From: JAICMB01 sp035295125
GTDB lineage: Bacteria > Acidobacteriota > Terriglobia > Bryobacterales > Bryobacteraceae
Direction of reading: 5' to 3'
DNA: 64,000 nucleotides
NCBI GenBank assembly: GCA_035295125.1
Contig: DATGJP010000117.1
Coordinates: forward strand, 4,372 to 68,371
In this document: positions 7,873-16,579 of the stretch, piece by piece
How positions within the stretch are numbered: position 1 is the first letter of the stretch
Layout: each line of letters starts with the position of its first letter
The notes under the pieces: generated by a model
The model's input: the letters and a program-made list of their open reading frames with translations, nothing else
What the model was told of the DNA's origin: nothing
The model's database searches: none
Translations under genes and position numbers: made by a program

Positions 7873-9657
7873 TCAGAGTTCTCCTTTTCGCAACTGGTCC
7901 GCCATGTGATCGCACGAACGCCACGCCAGCGCCATGATGGTCCAGGTAGGATTCTGGTTCGATGCGCTCACGTGACTGCTGCCATCCACAACGAACAGGT
8001 TCTTCACATCGTGCGACTGCTGAAACTGGTTGAGCACCGATTTCTTCGGATCGGTCCCCATGCGCGACGTGCCCAGTTCATGGATCGACCAACCTTCGGT
8101 CAGAACGTCGCGATCGACGCCGATCACTTCAATGCCGGCCTCTTCGAACATCTCCTTCGCCGTATCCGCCATGTCGGCCGCCATCTTGTGCTCGTTATCG
8201 CTGAAATGGTAGTGGAACCGCAGCACCGGGACGCCCCAGCGATCCTTCATGGCCGGATCGATATCGACGTAGTTTTCGTAGCGGGCCAGCACCTCGCCAA
8301 AGCCGCCCATGCTGATGAACGCCCCCGCATAATCGCGGACGCGTTTCTTGTAGGCAGGGCCAAAGCCCGGGGTCGAGCCCGCGTTGCCGGGAAACATTCG
8401 AGCTCCGCTCTCGCCCTCAAAACCGTAGCCGCGAATGAAGTTCGGCTGGCGATCGGTGAGGTTGCGAAAACGCGCCACGTAAAATCCCGCCGGCCGCCCG
8501 TCGTCGAGTGTGCGCGGCTTGCCCACCAGGTCCTTCACAATGCCCGTCACCGACGGACCCATGACGTGCTCGCAAAAGTTGTGACCCACGTGTCCGCTGG
8601 AATTCCCGATTCCGTTGGGGTGTTGCCGCGACTTGGACAGAAGCATGAGGCGCGCTGATTCCAGCGTGGAAGCGCCCAGCACCACCACCTTGGCTTTCGC
8701 CTCGTAGGTCTTGCCGCTTTCCGTATCGACGAAGGCGACGCCGCGCGCCTTGCCGGTATCTTTGTCGACGAGCACCTCGTACACCGTCGAATTGGTTCGA
8801 AGCGACAGGTTGCCGGTGTCCATCGCCGGATAAATCAGGCCGGTCGGCGAATCGAAAGCGGCGTGAATATCGCAGCCGCCGACGTGGCGGTCGCAAGCGC
8901 CGCGCCCGAAACAGTGGGAACGATATTTGTTGTGCTTCAGGCCGTCGGTAGTCACGCCCGCGCGATAGGGCGTCAGCGTGCGGCCATTCTTGGCCATCGA
9001 TTCCCGCAGGAGGACTTCGGCCTTGTTGAGCCGTACCGGGCGCTGGAAGATGCTATCCGGCAGGTGGGGCAGGTTCTCCTTATGGCCGGAAATGCCGAGG
9101 TATAAGTCGACCTTGTCGTAATAGGGGGCGATGTCGGCATAAGAAATCGGCCAGTCATCCCCAAAGCCATCGCGCGACGCGGCCTTGAAGTCGTAGTCGG
9201 ACAGCCGCAGGGCCAGGCGGCCCCATATGTTGGTCTTGCCTCCCAGGCAGCGGGCGCGGACCCAGGCATAGTTGGTTCCCGTGTAGGGATGATCCTTCTC
9301 ATCTACGACGATGTTCTTGGAATAGTCTGCCCCGCCCCAGTTCTCGACGTACGAATACACGTGCTTGTTGGGAAGTCCGCGCGCGTATGGCGGTTTGCGA
9401 ATCGTGTATTCGTTATATGCGAGCGCGCGGGAGCCGGGTGGCAATTCACCGCGGCGGGGATGGTCGTATGGCCATTGCATCGATTTCAGCTCACGCTCGA
9501 TTGGCAATTTCTTGCCGGCTTCGAGGAGCAGCACCTTCATGCCATGGGATGTGAGGACATGAGCGGCCATACCTCCCGCCGCGCCGGAACCAACTACTAC
9601 AGCATCGTAAGTAAGCCGCAGGTCGGGCTCAGGAGGCTGGGTGGAATCAGACTGCAT
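7873..9657 (-). CDS. GMC-family FAD-dependent oxidoreductase (gluconate/choline dehydrogenase-like large subunit)
   Basis: 594 residues. The FAD-binding Rossmann motif VVVGSGAAGGMAAHVL lies at about 20-36 with the ribose-binding VLLLEAG after it, and the C-terminal GTSRMGTDP and VDGSSHVSASNQNPTWTIMALA carry the GMC histidine/asparagine active-site region. Members oxidise sugar or alcohol groups and pass electrons to a cytochrome. It lacks its own export signal; its partner downstream has a Tat signal, so the folded pair is probably exported together. A CFGRGACDRHVGGCDIH segment holds three cysteines. The exact substrate is not visible. Confidence 0.92.
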   Translation of the reverse strand: MQSDSTQPPEPDLRLTYDAVVVGSGAAGGMAAHVLTSHGMKVLLLEAGKKLPIERELKSMQWPYDHPRRGELPPGSRALAYNEYTIRKPPYARGLPNKHVYSYVENWGGADYSKNIVVDEKDHPYTGTNYAWVRARCLGGKTNIWGRLALRLSDYDFKAASRDGFGDDWPISYADIAPYYDKVDLYLGISGHKENLPHLPDSIFQRPVRLNKAEVLLRESMAKNGRTLTPYRAGVTTDGLKHNKYRSHCFGRGACDRHVGGCDIHAAFDSPTGLIYPAMDTGNLSLRTNSTVYEVLVDKDTGKARGVAFVDTESGKTYEAKAKVVVLGASTLESARLMLLSKSRQHPNGIGNSSGHVGHNFCEHVMGPSVTGIVKDLVGKPRTLDDGRPAGFYVARFRNLTDRQPNFIRGYGFEGESGARMFPGNAGSTPGFGPAYKKRVRDYAGAFISMGGFGEVLARYENYVDIDPAMKDRWGVPVLRFHYHFSDNEHKMAADMADTAKEMFEEAGIEVIGVDRDVLTEGWSIHELGTSRMGTDPKKSVLNQFQQSHDVKNLFVVDGSSHVSASNQNPTWTIMALAWRSCDHMADQLRKGEL

Positions 9658-9752
9658 CTTTCTATTCTGCTACTGAACGCGAACGCCCCGCGCGCGAGAC
9701 CGTTCTGGACAGCCAAGCAGGGGAAGGATGGGCGAAACCGACCGCGTCACCT

Positions 9753-9775
9753 GGTACGCCAACTTATTGCGTACC
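9753..9775. other. Perfect stem-loop in the gap between GMC gene and PilZ-like ORF
   Basis: GGTACGC (9753-9759) and GCGTACC (9769-9775) enclose a nine-base loop, and a run of six T follows at about 9785. It could be a weak terminator on the plus strand or a leader structure of the next gene. I could not match it to a riboswitch class. Confidence 0.4.
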
Positions 9776-9883
9776 ATGGGTGCTTTTTTCCGGGCGTTAC
9801 GCGCAAAAACACGCAGGTTCCCCCAATGACGAGCCCGGGTTTTCATAGGATTGAGTTGGCGTCTCCCTTGCACCCTCACAGGC

Positions 9884-10252
9884 ATGTTCACTCTACGGGT
9901 TGCACGGACCACACCAGCACTGCCTCACCCGGCACAGCCAACTAACGCCCATGTCACCTCCGCCGAGCTGATCATCACGAACCACATTCCTATTCGAGCA
10001 ACCGTATCCATCCTGGACGTGTCACGAACCACCATGCTTGTGGAGTCGAGGCTCCCCGTCGCCGCGAAATCGCTGATCCAGGTGCGATTTCCGAAACTTA
10101 TTGTCTTTGGCGAAGTGACGTTCTGCCATCGCAGCGAGAGTTCGTTCCGCATCGGAATCGCGATCACTGACGTCGCGAGCGTACACGGACTACAGGACGG
10201 CCTGCAGAGCGATCAAATCGAGAGCCTGGCCTGCCCCTCATACCTAAAATAA
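9884..10252 (+). CDS. Short protein with a PilZ-like domain
   Basis: 122 residues from the ATG at 9884; an upstream ATG at 9851 is also possible and neither has a clear ribosome site. The part from about residue 35, ATVSILDVSRTTMLVES, then LIQVRFPKLIVFGEVTFC and FRIGIAITDV, has the strand pattern of a PilZ barrel. The RxxxR and DxSxxG ligand motifs of true cyclic-di-GMP binders are only half present (DVSRTT, no RxxxR seen), so binding is doubtful. It precedes the HEAT-repeat gene by 35 bases and may share its transcript. Confidence 0.55.
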   Translation: MFTLRVARTTPALPHPAQPTNAHVTSAELIITNHIPIRATVSILDVSRTTMLVESRLPVAAKSLIQVRFPKLIVFGEVTFCHRSESSFRIGIAITDVASVHGLQDGLQSDQIESLACPSYLK

Positions 10253-10287
10253 TTCCCTATTCGCCGATAAGGTGGTAGAGGTCTCAT

Positions 10288-12087
10288 GTGTCACCCGAGT
10301 CAGAACTGCTCGAAAGCTACACCCAGGATCTGACCTCGCTCGCGGAGTCGATTACGGAGAAGGACCCCGCCGGCAAACAGTCGATGCTGCAACTGCTGAC
10401 CGGCGATGCGCAGGCGTTTTGCGCGGCGGGAATTTGTGTTTTGGCTCGCGCCAAGCCCTCCCCCGGCGCACGACTATTGGTCCACCTGCTCGGCAAGGAA
10501 AAACTGCTAACGGCCGGCCTGCTGGATCCGGAACTGTCTCGCGAAGACGATGCCGCCGCGGCCGCACGGTCGATCGAGGAAATGGGTACGCGCCTGCAAC
10601 TTGGGTTCGAGATCGCACTGAGCGCCGCACTGCAGATCCGGAGTAAGGCCGAAAACAGCGCGCGAGTGCTGCGAATTCTACGGCTCCTGGAGGCCATAGA
10701 AGCGCAGAGCTGCTGGCCATCGTTCCAGAACGAGTTGCTTACACACCCCGATCAGATCGTGCGATCCAAATCCACACTGCTGATCGGGCGGACTTCCAAG
10801 AACATGGCCTGGATCAGCCGCCGCCTGCTCGATCGCGATCCACGAGTACAAGCCAATGCGGTAGAGGCGCTTTGGGAAATGAACCCGGCCGAGGCTTTGC
10901 CGGCGCTGCGAACTGCGCTGCATTCACCGCACAGCCGGGTTGCCGCGAATGCCGCGTTGGGGCTTTATCGTATGTCGGAACTAAAAGCAATACCCGCGCT
11001 GCTCGAGATGGCAAAGCACCCGGATCCGCGCTTTCGGATTTCGGCCCTGTGGTCGATCGCGGAGACTGGGGATCCGCGCTTTATTCCTTACCTGATGGAG
11101 CAGTTTAAGACTGAGCAAGGGAAAGCGAAACTTTTCCTTATGCGCGCTCTCTCGCAGATCCGGCGCCGGGAAAAGTCCAATGCCGGACAGGGCGTCCTCT
11201 CGATGCATGTCTCGGAAGCCACCGTTAGCGCAGAGCGCCGGCGCCGTATTGTAGTGACACTGTCGCGCCCCGGAGTGAGTTCTTTGCCTGCTTTGAAACC
11301 CGCCCACTTCGCGCTATGGGAAGGCGGTCAGTTGATCAACGATTACGAAGTCAGGTGCCCTGCGATCCCTGCTCTCTTACTGCTCGGTTTTATCGTTCCG
11401 CGATCATTCGCCGCCGATCCTTACGAGCAGGCCATCCAGGATGCCTTGAAGCGGTGCAAGGCGGATAAACGCGCGGACGATCTATGGAGAATCGACCGTT
11501 ATATTGCCGAAGACGGCGAGAAAGAAACTCGCGTGCTGACGGAAGCTTCGCCATTGCCTTACGACGACGAGTTGGTCACAAATGAAATCAAGAATCATCA
11601 CGGCTTCATAGCCGATCCCGGTCAATTGGAGAAAGCGATCCTGCACACTGTACCGAAAGACCGGGCCGCGTCGGACGTGATCAAGGCAATCGAACGGCAG
11701 TATGAGAGCCTGACCAAGACTTCGGGGAAGCGCCATCTTTTTGTTTTCGTCCATCCGGACAGTGTCGATCTGGTGGAGGAGTCCGACAATATCAAGCGGC
11801 TAAAAACGCTTGCGGAGAAAGAGAGCATCGCCCTGCATGGTATCTTCCTTGGGCCGGCACCCAGTTGTTCCGGCTTTCGCGACCTCTGCCTATCGGGTTC
11901 GGAAGGAACTTTTTCATCGGCCAGCGCCGAAGACCTGGCTAGTGAATTCGAGCATACTTTCCATCACCTGCTTAAGCATTTTGAGATCGAATACACGCTT
12001 GCCGGCGACCCGGCGTCCGTAGTTCTTCAAGTCAACAGCACGTACGGAATTGGACGGACCGAGTTCACTTTGACTTCGGCGAGCTAA
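10288..12087 (+). CDS. HEAT-repeat protein with C-terminal von Willebrand A-like domain
   Basis: 599 residues from a GTG start. Residues about 1-290 are alpha-helical HEAT repeats (VQANAVEALWEMNPAEALPA, RVAANAALGLYRMSELKAIPA, RFRISALWSIAETGDPRFIP). From about residue 310 it changes to a beta-sandwich/VWA-like part of the kind found in acidobacterial VWFA proteins. The metal-binding DxSxS motif of a working VWA site is not visible; a hydrophobic stretch PAIPALLLLGFIV lies at that boundary. It probably works as a protein-binding scaffold. Its stop overlaps that of the convergent gene at 12084 by four bases. Confidence 0.7.
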   Translation: MSPESELLESYTQDLTSLAESITEKDPAGKQSMLQLLTGDAQAFCAAGICVLARAKPSPGARLLVHLLGKEKLLTAGLLDPELSREDDAAAAARSIEEMGTRLQLGFEIALSAALQIRSKAENSARVLRILRLLEAIEAQSCWPSFQNELLTHPDQIVRSKSTLLIGRTSKNMAWISRRLLDRDPRVQANAVEALWEMNPAEALPALRTALHSPHSRVAANAALGLYRMSELKAIPALLEMAKHPDPRFRISALWSIAETGDPRFIPYLMEQFKTEQGKAKLFLMRALSQIRRREKSNAGQGVLSMHVSEATVSAERRRRIVVTLSRPGVSSLPALKPAHFALWEGGQLINDYEVRCPAIPALLLLGFIVPRSFAADPYEQAIQDALKRCKADKRADDLWRIDRYIAEDGEKETRVLTEASPLPYDDELVTNEIKNHHGFIADPGQLEKAILHTVPKDRAASDVIKAIERQYESLTKTSGKRHLFVFVHPDSVDLVEESDNIKRLKTLAEKESIALHGIFLGPAPSCSGFRDLCLSGSEGTFSSASAEDLASEFEHTFHHLLKHFEIEYTLAGDPASVVLQVNSTYGIGRTEFTLTSAS

Positions 12088-13289
12088 ACGATCTCCATCT
12101 GCTTCCCAACCCGCGTCATGATCTCGAGCGCGCGGTCGAGCATCTCTCGTGTATGGGTTGCGGTGACAATCGTTCGAACGCGAGCCCGGCCTTCCGCGAC
12201 CGTGGGATAGCCAATTCCGGTTGCCAGCAGGCCGTTCTCAAATAGCGTGCGTGAGAACTCGTGCGCCTTCTTGGCTTCGCCGACGATGACGGGCGTGATG
12301 GGCGTTTCACTATGCCCCGTGTTGAAACCAGCATTCTTCAGGTTGTCCTTGAAATATTCGGTGTTTCGCCAAAGTGTCTCAATACGTTCCGGCTCGGTTT
12401 CGAGGATATCGAAAGCCGCCAGGCAGGACGCCGCCACGGCTGGTGGATGCGAGGTCGAGAACAGGAACGGCCGGGCGCGATGGTACAGAAACTCAATGAG
12501 GTCGCGGCTGCCGCAAACGTATCCGCCCAAAACACCGATCGCTTTCGAGAGCGTCCCGACTTGAATGTCGACCCTGCCATGAAGGTTGAAGTGATCGACT
12601 GTGCCCCGGCCATTGCGCCCCAGGACGCCGGAGGAATGCGCATCATCGATCATCATAACTGCGCCGTAGCGCTCGGCCAGTTCGACCAGTTTCGGCAGCG
12701 GGGCGATGTCGCCGTCCATGGAGAAGACGCCGTCGGTGATGAGCAGCTTGCGGCCCGGGACTTCGGCCAGGTCCTGAAGTTTACGCTCCGCGGTGGCTAC
12801 ATCCCGATGCGGAAATACGTGGATCTTGGCTTTCGACAGCCGGCAGCCATCGATGATGCTGGCGTGATTCAGCTCGTCGGATATGATGTGGTCCTCGGGG
12901 GTAAGAACCGCGGCGACAGTACCGGCATTCGCCGCAAAGCCCGATTGGAACACCACACAGGCTTCGGAGTGCTTGAAATCGGCAATCCGTTCCTCGAGTT
13001 GGAGGTGGATCGCCATGGTTCCGGAAATCGTACGTACCGCGCCCGAGCCGGCGCCATACTTTTCAGCAGCGGCGACCGCTGCTTCCACCAGTTTGGGATG
13101 ATCGGCAAGACCCAGATAATTATTGCTGGCGAGGTTGATCACCTCACGGCCATCGAACCTGGCAACGGGTTCGCAAGGCGACTGCAACACGCGCAAATGT
13201 TGGTACGTTCCCGCCTTGCGCCAGGCTTCGAGCTGCTCGGAAAGATAGGATAGTGGATCAGTTCTTACCATGACAATGTCCATTTCCAT
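12084..13289 (-). CDS. kbl: Glycine C-acetyltransferase / 2-amino-3-ketobutyrate CoA ligase-like PLP enzyme
   Basis: 401 residues, the usual length of alpha-oxoamine synthases. The fold-type I PLP site is clear: LITDGVFSMDGDIAPL, the aspartate in MMIDDAHSSGVLG, and the Schiff-base lysine in VGTLSKAIGVLGGY. The opening INLASNNYLGLADHP matches Kbl best. Kbl condenses glycine with acetyl-CoA or runs the reverse in threonine breakdown; no tdh is nearby, so an 8-amino-7-oxononanoate synthase role cannot be excluded. The start is uncertain among ATGs at 13289, 13283 and 13271; 13289 has GGAG upstream. It is divergent from dinB with 48 bp between. Confidence 0.85.
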   Translation of the reverse strand: MEMDIVMVRTDPLSYLSEQLEAWRKAGTYQHLRVLQSPCEPVARFDGREVINLASNNYLGLADHPKLVEAAVAAAEKYGAGSGAVRTISGTMAIHLQLEERIADFKHSEACVVFQSGFAANAGTVAAVLTPEDHIISDELNHASIIDGCRLSKAKIHVFPHRDVATAERKLQDLAEVPGRKLLITDGVFSMDGDIAPLPKLVELAERYGAVMMIDDAHSSGVLGRNGRGTVDHFNLHGRVDIQVGTLSKAIGVLGGYVCGSRDLIEFLYHRARPFLFSTSHPPAVAASCLAAFDILETEPERIETLWRNTEYFKDNLKNAGFNTGHSETPITPVIVGEAKKAHEFSRTLFENGLLATGIGYPTVAEGRARVRTIVTATHTREMLDRALEIMTRVGKQMEIV

Positions 13290-13337
13290 GGTAGCGGAGC
13301 GCTCCTGTTTTATACTGAGCCTGGAGGCAATTCCTAC

Positions 13338-13874
13338 ATGCAACCCGACCAGGCGAAATTTCTTGCCGAAACGTATCTTGGACATCTGAACATGGAGCAC
13401 CGCGCGACGACGCGGGTCATCTCGGGCGTGCCGGCCGACCACGCCGACTACAAACCGGATCCGAAGTGTATGAGCGCCCTCGATCTGGCATGGCACCTCG
13501 GATCAAGCGAACTCTGGTTCCTGAACGGCGTAGTCACTGGCGCATTCGTGCCGCCGGAGGATGGGAAGACGCCGGAGAACATCAAATCCGGAGCGGACGC
13601 CGCCGCTCACTATGAACAGGAATTCCCGGCTGCGATTGAGAAGGTTAAGGCCATGAGTGGAGAAGATCTGGCCAAGCCGGTGAGCTTCTTTGGAGTTTTC
13701 AACTTCCCGGCAGTTGAGTATCTCGGTTTTGCGATCCGGCACTCCGTTCATCACCGCGGACAGTTGTCGGCCTATCTTCGGCCGATGGGTTCGAAGGTGC
13801 CGCAAATCTACGGCGGCAGTGCGGACGAGCCGTTTGAACACGCGGCTGCGGCGGAAGGCGCCAGCGGAGATTAG
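13338..13874 (+). CDS. DinB-family metal-dependent protein
   Basis: 178 residues, a four-helix bundle of the DinB/DfsB type. The three metal-binding histidines fit WHLGSSELWF near residue 53 and HSVHHRGQLSAYLRPMG near residues 136-140. Family members are often thiol-dependent S-transferases using bacillithiol or similar cofactors; in many genomes the substrate is unknown, as here. The ATG at 13338 has GGAGG about 12 bases upstream. It is divergent from the kbl-like gene. Confidence 0.88.
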   Translation: MQPDQAKFLAETYLGHLNMEHRATTRVISGVPADHADYKPDPKCMSALDLAWHLGSSELWFLNGVVTGAFVPPEDGKTPENIKSGADAAAHYEQEFPAAIEKVKAMSGEDLAKPVSFFGVFNFPAVEYLGFAIRHSVHHRGQLSAYLRPMGSKVPQIYGGSADEPFEHAAAAEGASGD

Positions 13875-13902
13875 TTGTCTCAAGCTTTTGGATGAAACGA
13901 TG

Positions 13903-14022
13903 GCGCAGGCGGCTTCGTGTCGCCTGCGCGTTCAGCCTGCGGTTCAAAAGCAAACCCCACGTACGCCGCAATACAGGAGTGGCAGGCTCAGCCGGTCTAA
14001 GGGCAGCCTGAAGGCTGCGTTA
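13903..14022. repeat. Dispersed palindromic element, two hairpins
   Basis: GCGCAGGCG (13903-13911) pairs with CGCCTGCGC (13921-13929). Further on GCAGCC-TGAA-GGCTGC (14003-14018) is followed by GTTACG. The second hairpin plus GTTACG recurs at 62919-62940, 49 kb away. These sit in the 13875-14079 gap, which holds no gene I can support. Confidence 0.75.
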
Positions 14023-14079
14023 CGAACTTGACAGAGATTTTTGGACATATGGAGACACTAATCATCGGCGGTTTCCAAC

Positions 14080-14859
14080 ATGTCCAAAGCTCTGCTGCTG
14101 GCGGCGGCCCTGTCCGGGCTCGTGCTGCACGCCGATGCACCGTTCTATTCCGCTGCATCCACCGTCAATTCCGCCGACAATCAGGCGTGGCTTGCCCCCA
14201 ATTCCATCGGTACGATTTATGGAGCAGGGCTCGCGTATGCTACGCGGTCCCTTACCTGGGCTGACATCTCGGGCGGAACTCTGCCGACCACCTTGCCTGG
14301 GACTGGGGCGCGCATTCTGATCGGGGGAATCGCTGCCACCGTCTATTACATCTCTCCCACCCAAATCAATTTTCTGGTCCCCAGCATGCTGCTGCCGGGT
14401 CCGACGGATGTCCAAGTGATGTTGGACGGCGTTTACGGACCTTCCATCACGATCATCCTCTCCGATGCCGCGCCGGCTCTCTTTCAGCTCGACCCATTGA
14501 CTCCCGTCGCAACGCGTCTGGACGGTTCCGTCATCTCCGCCGGATCGCCTGCGAGACCCGGTGATTTCGTGACGTTGTATGCCACCGGACTCGGCGACAC
14601 GATTCCGCCGGCCCAATATGCCCACCTGGCCGTCGGCGTCGCGCCACTGCAGCGCGCCGGCGATTTCAGAGTCATGCTCGACGGAATGCCGCTGGACGCC
14701 GGCTCAATTTACTATGCCGGCCTCGCGCCGGGTTACGCCGGCCTGTACCAGATCAATATCAAACTGCCGGATAACACCGGCGCCAATCCAGAGTTGCAGA
14801 TCGCGCTCGGTGATGCGATCAGCGTTACAGGGCTGATTCTGCCGGTTCAGCCGTGGTGA
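14080..14859 (+). CDS. Secreted TIGR03437-type protein (Solibacter-family C-terminal domain)
   Basis: 259 residues with a signal peptide (MSKALLLAAALSGLVLHADA). The whole mature part is the domain known from Solibacter proteins: APNSIGTIYGAGLA, PTTLPGTGARILIGGIAA, VYYISPTQINFLVPSMLLPG, a DGSVISAGSPARPGDFVTLY linker and AGYAGLYQINIKLP-type ending. Usually it forms the C-terminus of large extracellular proteins; here it stands alone, as two IPT-like beta-sandwich halves. It probably binds or presents something at the cell surface. Its presence is the best taxonomic marker in the window. It begins a likely operon running to 16547. Confidence 0.88.
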   Translation: MSKALLLAAALSGLVLHADAPFYSAASTVNSADNQAWLAPNSIGTIYGAGLAYATRSLTWADISGGTLPTTLPGTGARILIGGIAATVYYISPTQINFLVPSMLLPGPTDVQVMLDGVYGPSITIILSDAAPALFQLDPLTPVATRLDGSVISAGSPARPGDFVTLYATGLGDTIPPAQYAHLAVGVAPLQRAGDFRVMLDGMPLDAGSIYYAGLAPGYAGLYQINIKLPDNTGANPELQIALGDAISVTGLILPVQPW

Positions 14860-14871
14860 TAAACTAGCCGC

Positions 14872-15264
14872 TTGAACCGAATCCATCTTGCCGCGATTGG
14901 ACTGGTAGTCCTCGCTCTACTATCCGGTTTTCGTTTTCTACTTGATGTTGTAGCAGCCCAAACCCCCGACGCCGCTTCGAGCATTTCCACATTTGATACG
15001 CGCTTTGCCGCCGTCAAAACGGCCGTTCCCGGTACAACGGTCCTTGGCTATCTCTCCGACAGTGACATGCAGGATGTCGCGGTGCAGGCCGAGTATCACG
15101 TCGCGCAATACGCTCTGGCGCCGATTGTCCTGGTGAATAAGCCGGACCAGAAGCTGGTGCTCGGGATGCTTCACAAGCCGGGGAATCCTCCGCCGAATTT
15201 CGTGCTGGTCCAGGACTTCGGAAACGGGGTCAAGCTGTTCCGGAACCAGGCGGTACAGCCATGA
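14872..15264 (+). CDS. Short membrane-anchored protein of unknown function
   Basis: 130 residues from a TTG start 12 bases after the previous gene. One N-terminal membrane helix (LAAIGLVVLALLSGFRFLLDVV) is followed by a small soluble domain: FAAVKTAVPGTTVLGYLSD, then AQYALAPIVLVNKPDQ and NFVLVQDFGNGVKLFRNQ. This alternation looks like an outward-facing domain paired with the glycosyltransferase that overlaps it by four bases (ATGA). I do not recognise a named family. A role with the neighbouring membrane enzyme is inferred from coupling only. Confidence 0.75.
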   Translation: MNRIHLAAIGLVVLALLSGFRFLLDVVAAQTPDAASSISTFDTRFAAVKTAVPGTTVLGYLSDSDMQDVAVQAEYHVAQYALAPIVLVNKPDQKLVLGMLHKPGNPPPNFVLVQDFGNGVKLFRNQAVQP

Positions 15265-16547
15265 TCCGCATCCCCGTATTCGTAGGAGCGGCCATCGGTG
15301 TTTGCTCGCTGATCTATTTCCTGTGCATGGCGGCGATGGGACCAAATCTAATCGTTATGGCGGTGGCGGAGTTGCTTGCCCTGGCCGCGCTGGCACGATG
15401 GGGTTTGCTCAAAGAACTGCCGCAAGGGGGCAAGGCGACGGGTTGGCTGGTTAGCTTGTTCTGCACGGCCCTGGCAGCCGCGGTTACCAGTTTCTTCGTG
15501 GTTTCGTCAAAGGTTCCCCACGGCGAATGGGATGCCTGGTCCATCTGGAATCTCCATGCGCGTTTCCTGGAACGCGGCGGCGCGCAGTGGGCCAGTCAGT
15601 ACATGAAGCAGTCCGACTGGACGCACGCCGATTATCCGCTGCTGTTACCCGGATCGATTGCACAGTTCTGGGCGTATCTCCACTCGGAAACCACTCTCGT
15701 TCCGATCGTGCTCGCGTTTCTCTTTACCTTCGGCACGATCGCTATTTTTGTCGGAGCGGTACGGCAGTTACGGGGCTGGGACCAGGCGTTGATCGCAGGC
15801 ATCTTCCTGTTGTGTACGAGTCTCTGGATCCGGCAAGGCGCGGCGCAATATGCCGACGTTCCTGTTGCCTTTTACATGACCGCCGCTCTCGCCCTTCTCT
15901 GTCTGGGCGGAACCCCCTACATCGTTGCGGCGGGCGCGATGGCGGGTCTTGCGGCATGGACCAAGAACGAAGGGCTCATGTTCGTCCTGCTGCTGGTGGC
16001 CGCGCGTTGCGTCTCACTGCTGCGCCTGAAGCAGTCCGCCAGAATCGTCCCGGAGCTGATGCGTTTCGCAGCCGGACTCGCGCCGGTCCTGGCCATTGTT
16101 GCGTTGTTCAAACTGAAGTATGCGCCTCCGAACGACCTGCTCTCGCATGCCGGCACCGCGCAGCGGGCACTGGATGTCTCGCGTTACGCCGCTACGCTGG
16201 TGGAATTGGGAAAGCACCTGTTCAGCTTTGGCGACTTCATTGTTCCGGCGGCGATCATTGTGTTTGTCTATTGGTATTGCGTCCGCGCGCCGATTCCCGA
16301 AGCTCACCGGCTGCCAATTTGGACCGCCGGTTTGACATTTGCGCTGATGCTGGCCGGCGATGTTGCCGTATATATCCTCTTTCCGAACGATCTCGATTGG
16401 CAGATCCAGACCTCGATGGAGCGCGTTCTGTTGCAGATCTGGCCACTATTCCTGATGATGCTCTTCTGGTCCGCGGCAGCTCCCGATTTCGCGCCGAAGC
16501 CGGTTGTCGAGAAGCATCGCAAAACTGCGGCAACCCAGAGACGCTAA
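15261..16547 (+). CDS. Multi-spanning membrane glycosyltransferase, GT39/GT83-like
   Basis: 428 residues with about ten membrane helices. After the second or third helix comes HGEWDAWSIW (residues 87-96), an acidic loop motif of the kind used by polyprenyl-phosphate-sugar-dependent transferases, and then THADYPLLLPGSIAQFW, the conserved tyrosine-proline stretch of the family. Such enzymes move a sugar from a lipid carrier to lipid A, protein or polysaccharide on the outer face of the membrane. It is translationally coupled to the small protein at 14872. The acceptor is unknown. Confidence 0.8.
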   Translation: MIRIPVFVGAAIGVCSLIYFLCMAAMGPNLIVMAVAELLALAALARWGLLKELPQGGKATGWLVSLFCTALAAAVTSFFVVSSKVPHGEWDAWSIWNLHARFLERGGAQWASQYMKQSDWTHADYPLLLPGSIAQFWAYLHSETTLVPIVLAFLFTFGTIAIFVGAVRQLRGWDQALIAGIFLLCTSLWIRQGAAQYADVPVAFYMTAALALLCLGGTPYIVAAGAMAGLAAWTKNEGLMFVLLLVAARCVSLLRLKQSARIVPELMRFAAGLAPVLAIVALFKLKYAPPNDLLSHAGTAQRALDVSRYAATLVELGKHLFSFGDFIVPAAIIVFVYWYCVRAPIPEAHRLPIWTAGLTFALMLAGDVAVYILFPNDLDWQIQTSMERVLLQIWPLFLMMLFWSAAAPDFAPKPVVEKHRKTAATQRR

Positions 16548-16579
16548 AGGCCGTTTAACATAAGGTAGGGACGTTCTTT

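Noticed and set aside
7906..8658. Plus-strand frame of 250 codons opposite the GMC oxidoreductase
   Set aside because: Antisense shadow of conserved FAD-enzyme sequence.
12261..13253. Long plus-strand frame opposite the kbl-like gene
   Set aside because: It is antisense to conserved PLP-enzyme codons and has no family features.
15527..16558. Long open frame of 343 codons on the plus strand
   Set aside because: It is the shifted frame of the membrane glycosyltransferase, an effect of high GC at third positions; its composition is arginine-rich and not protein-like.
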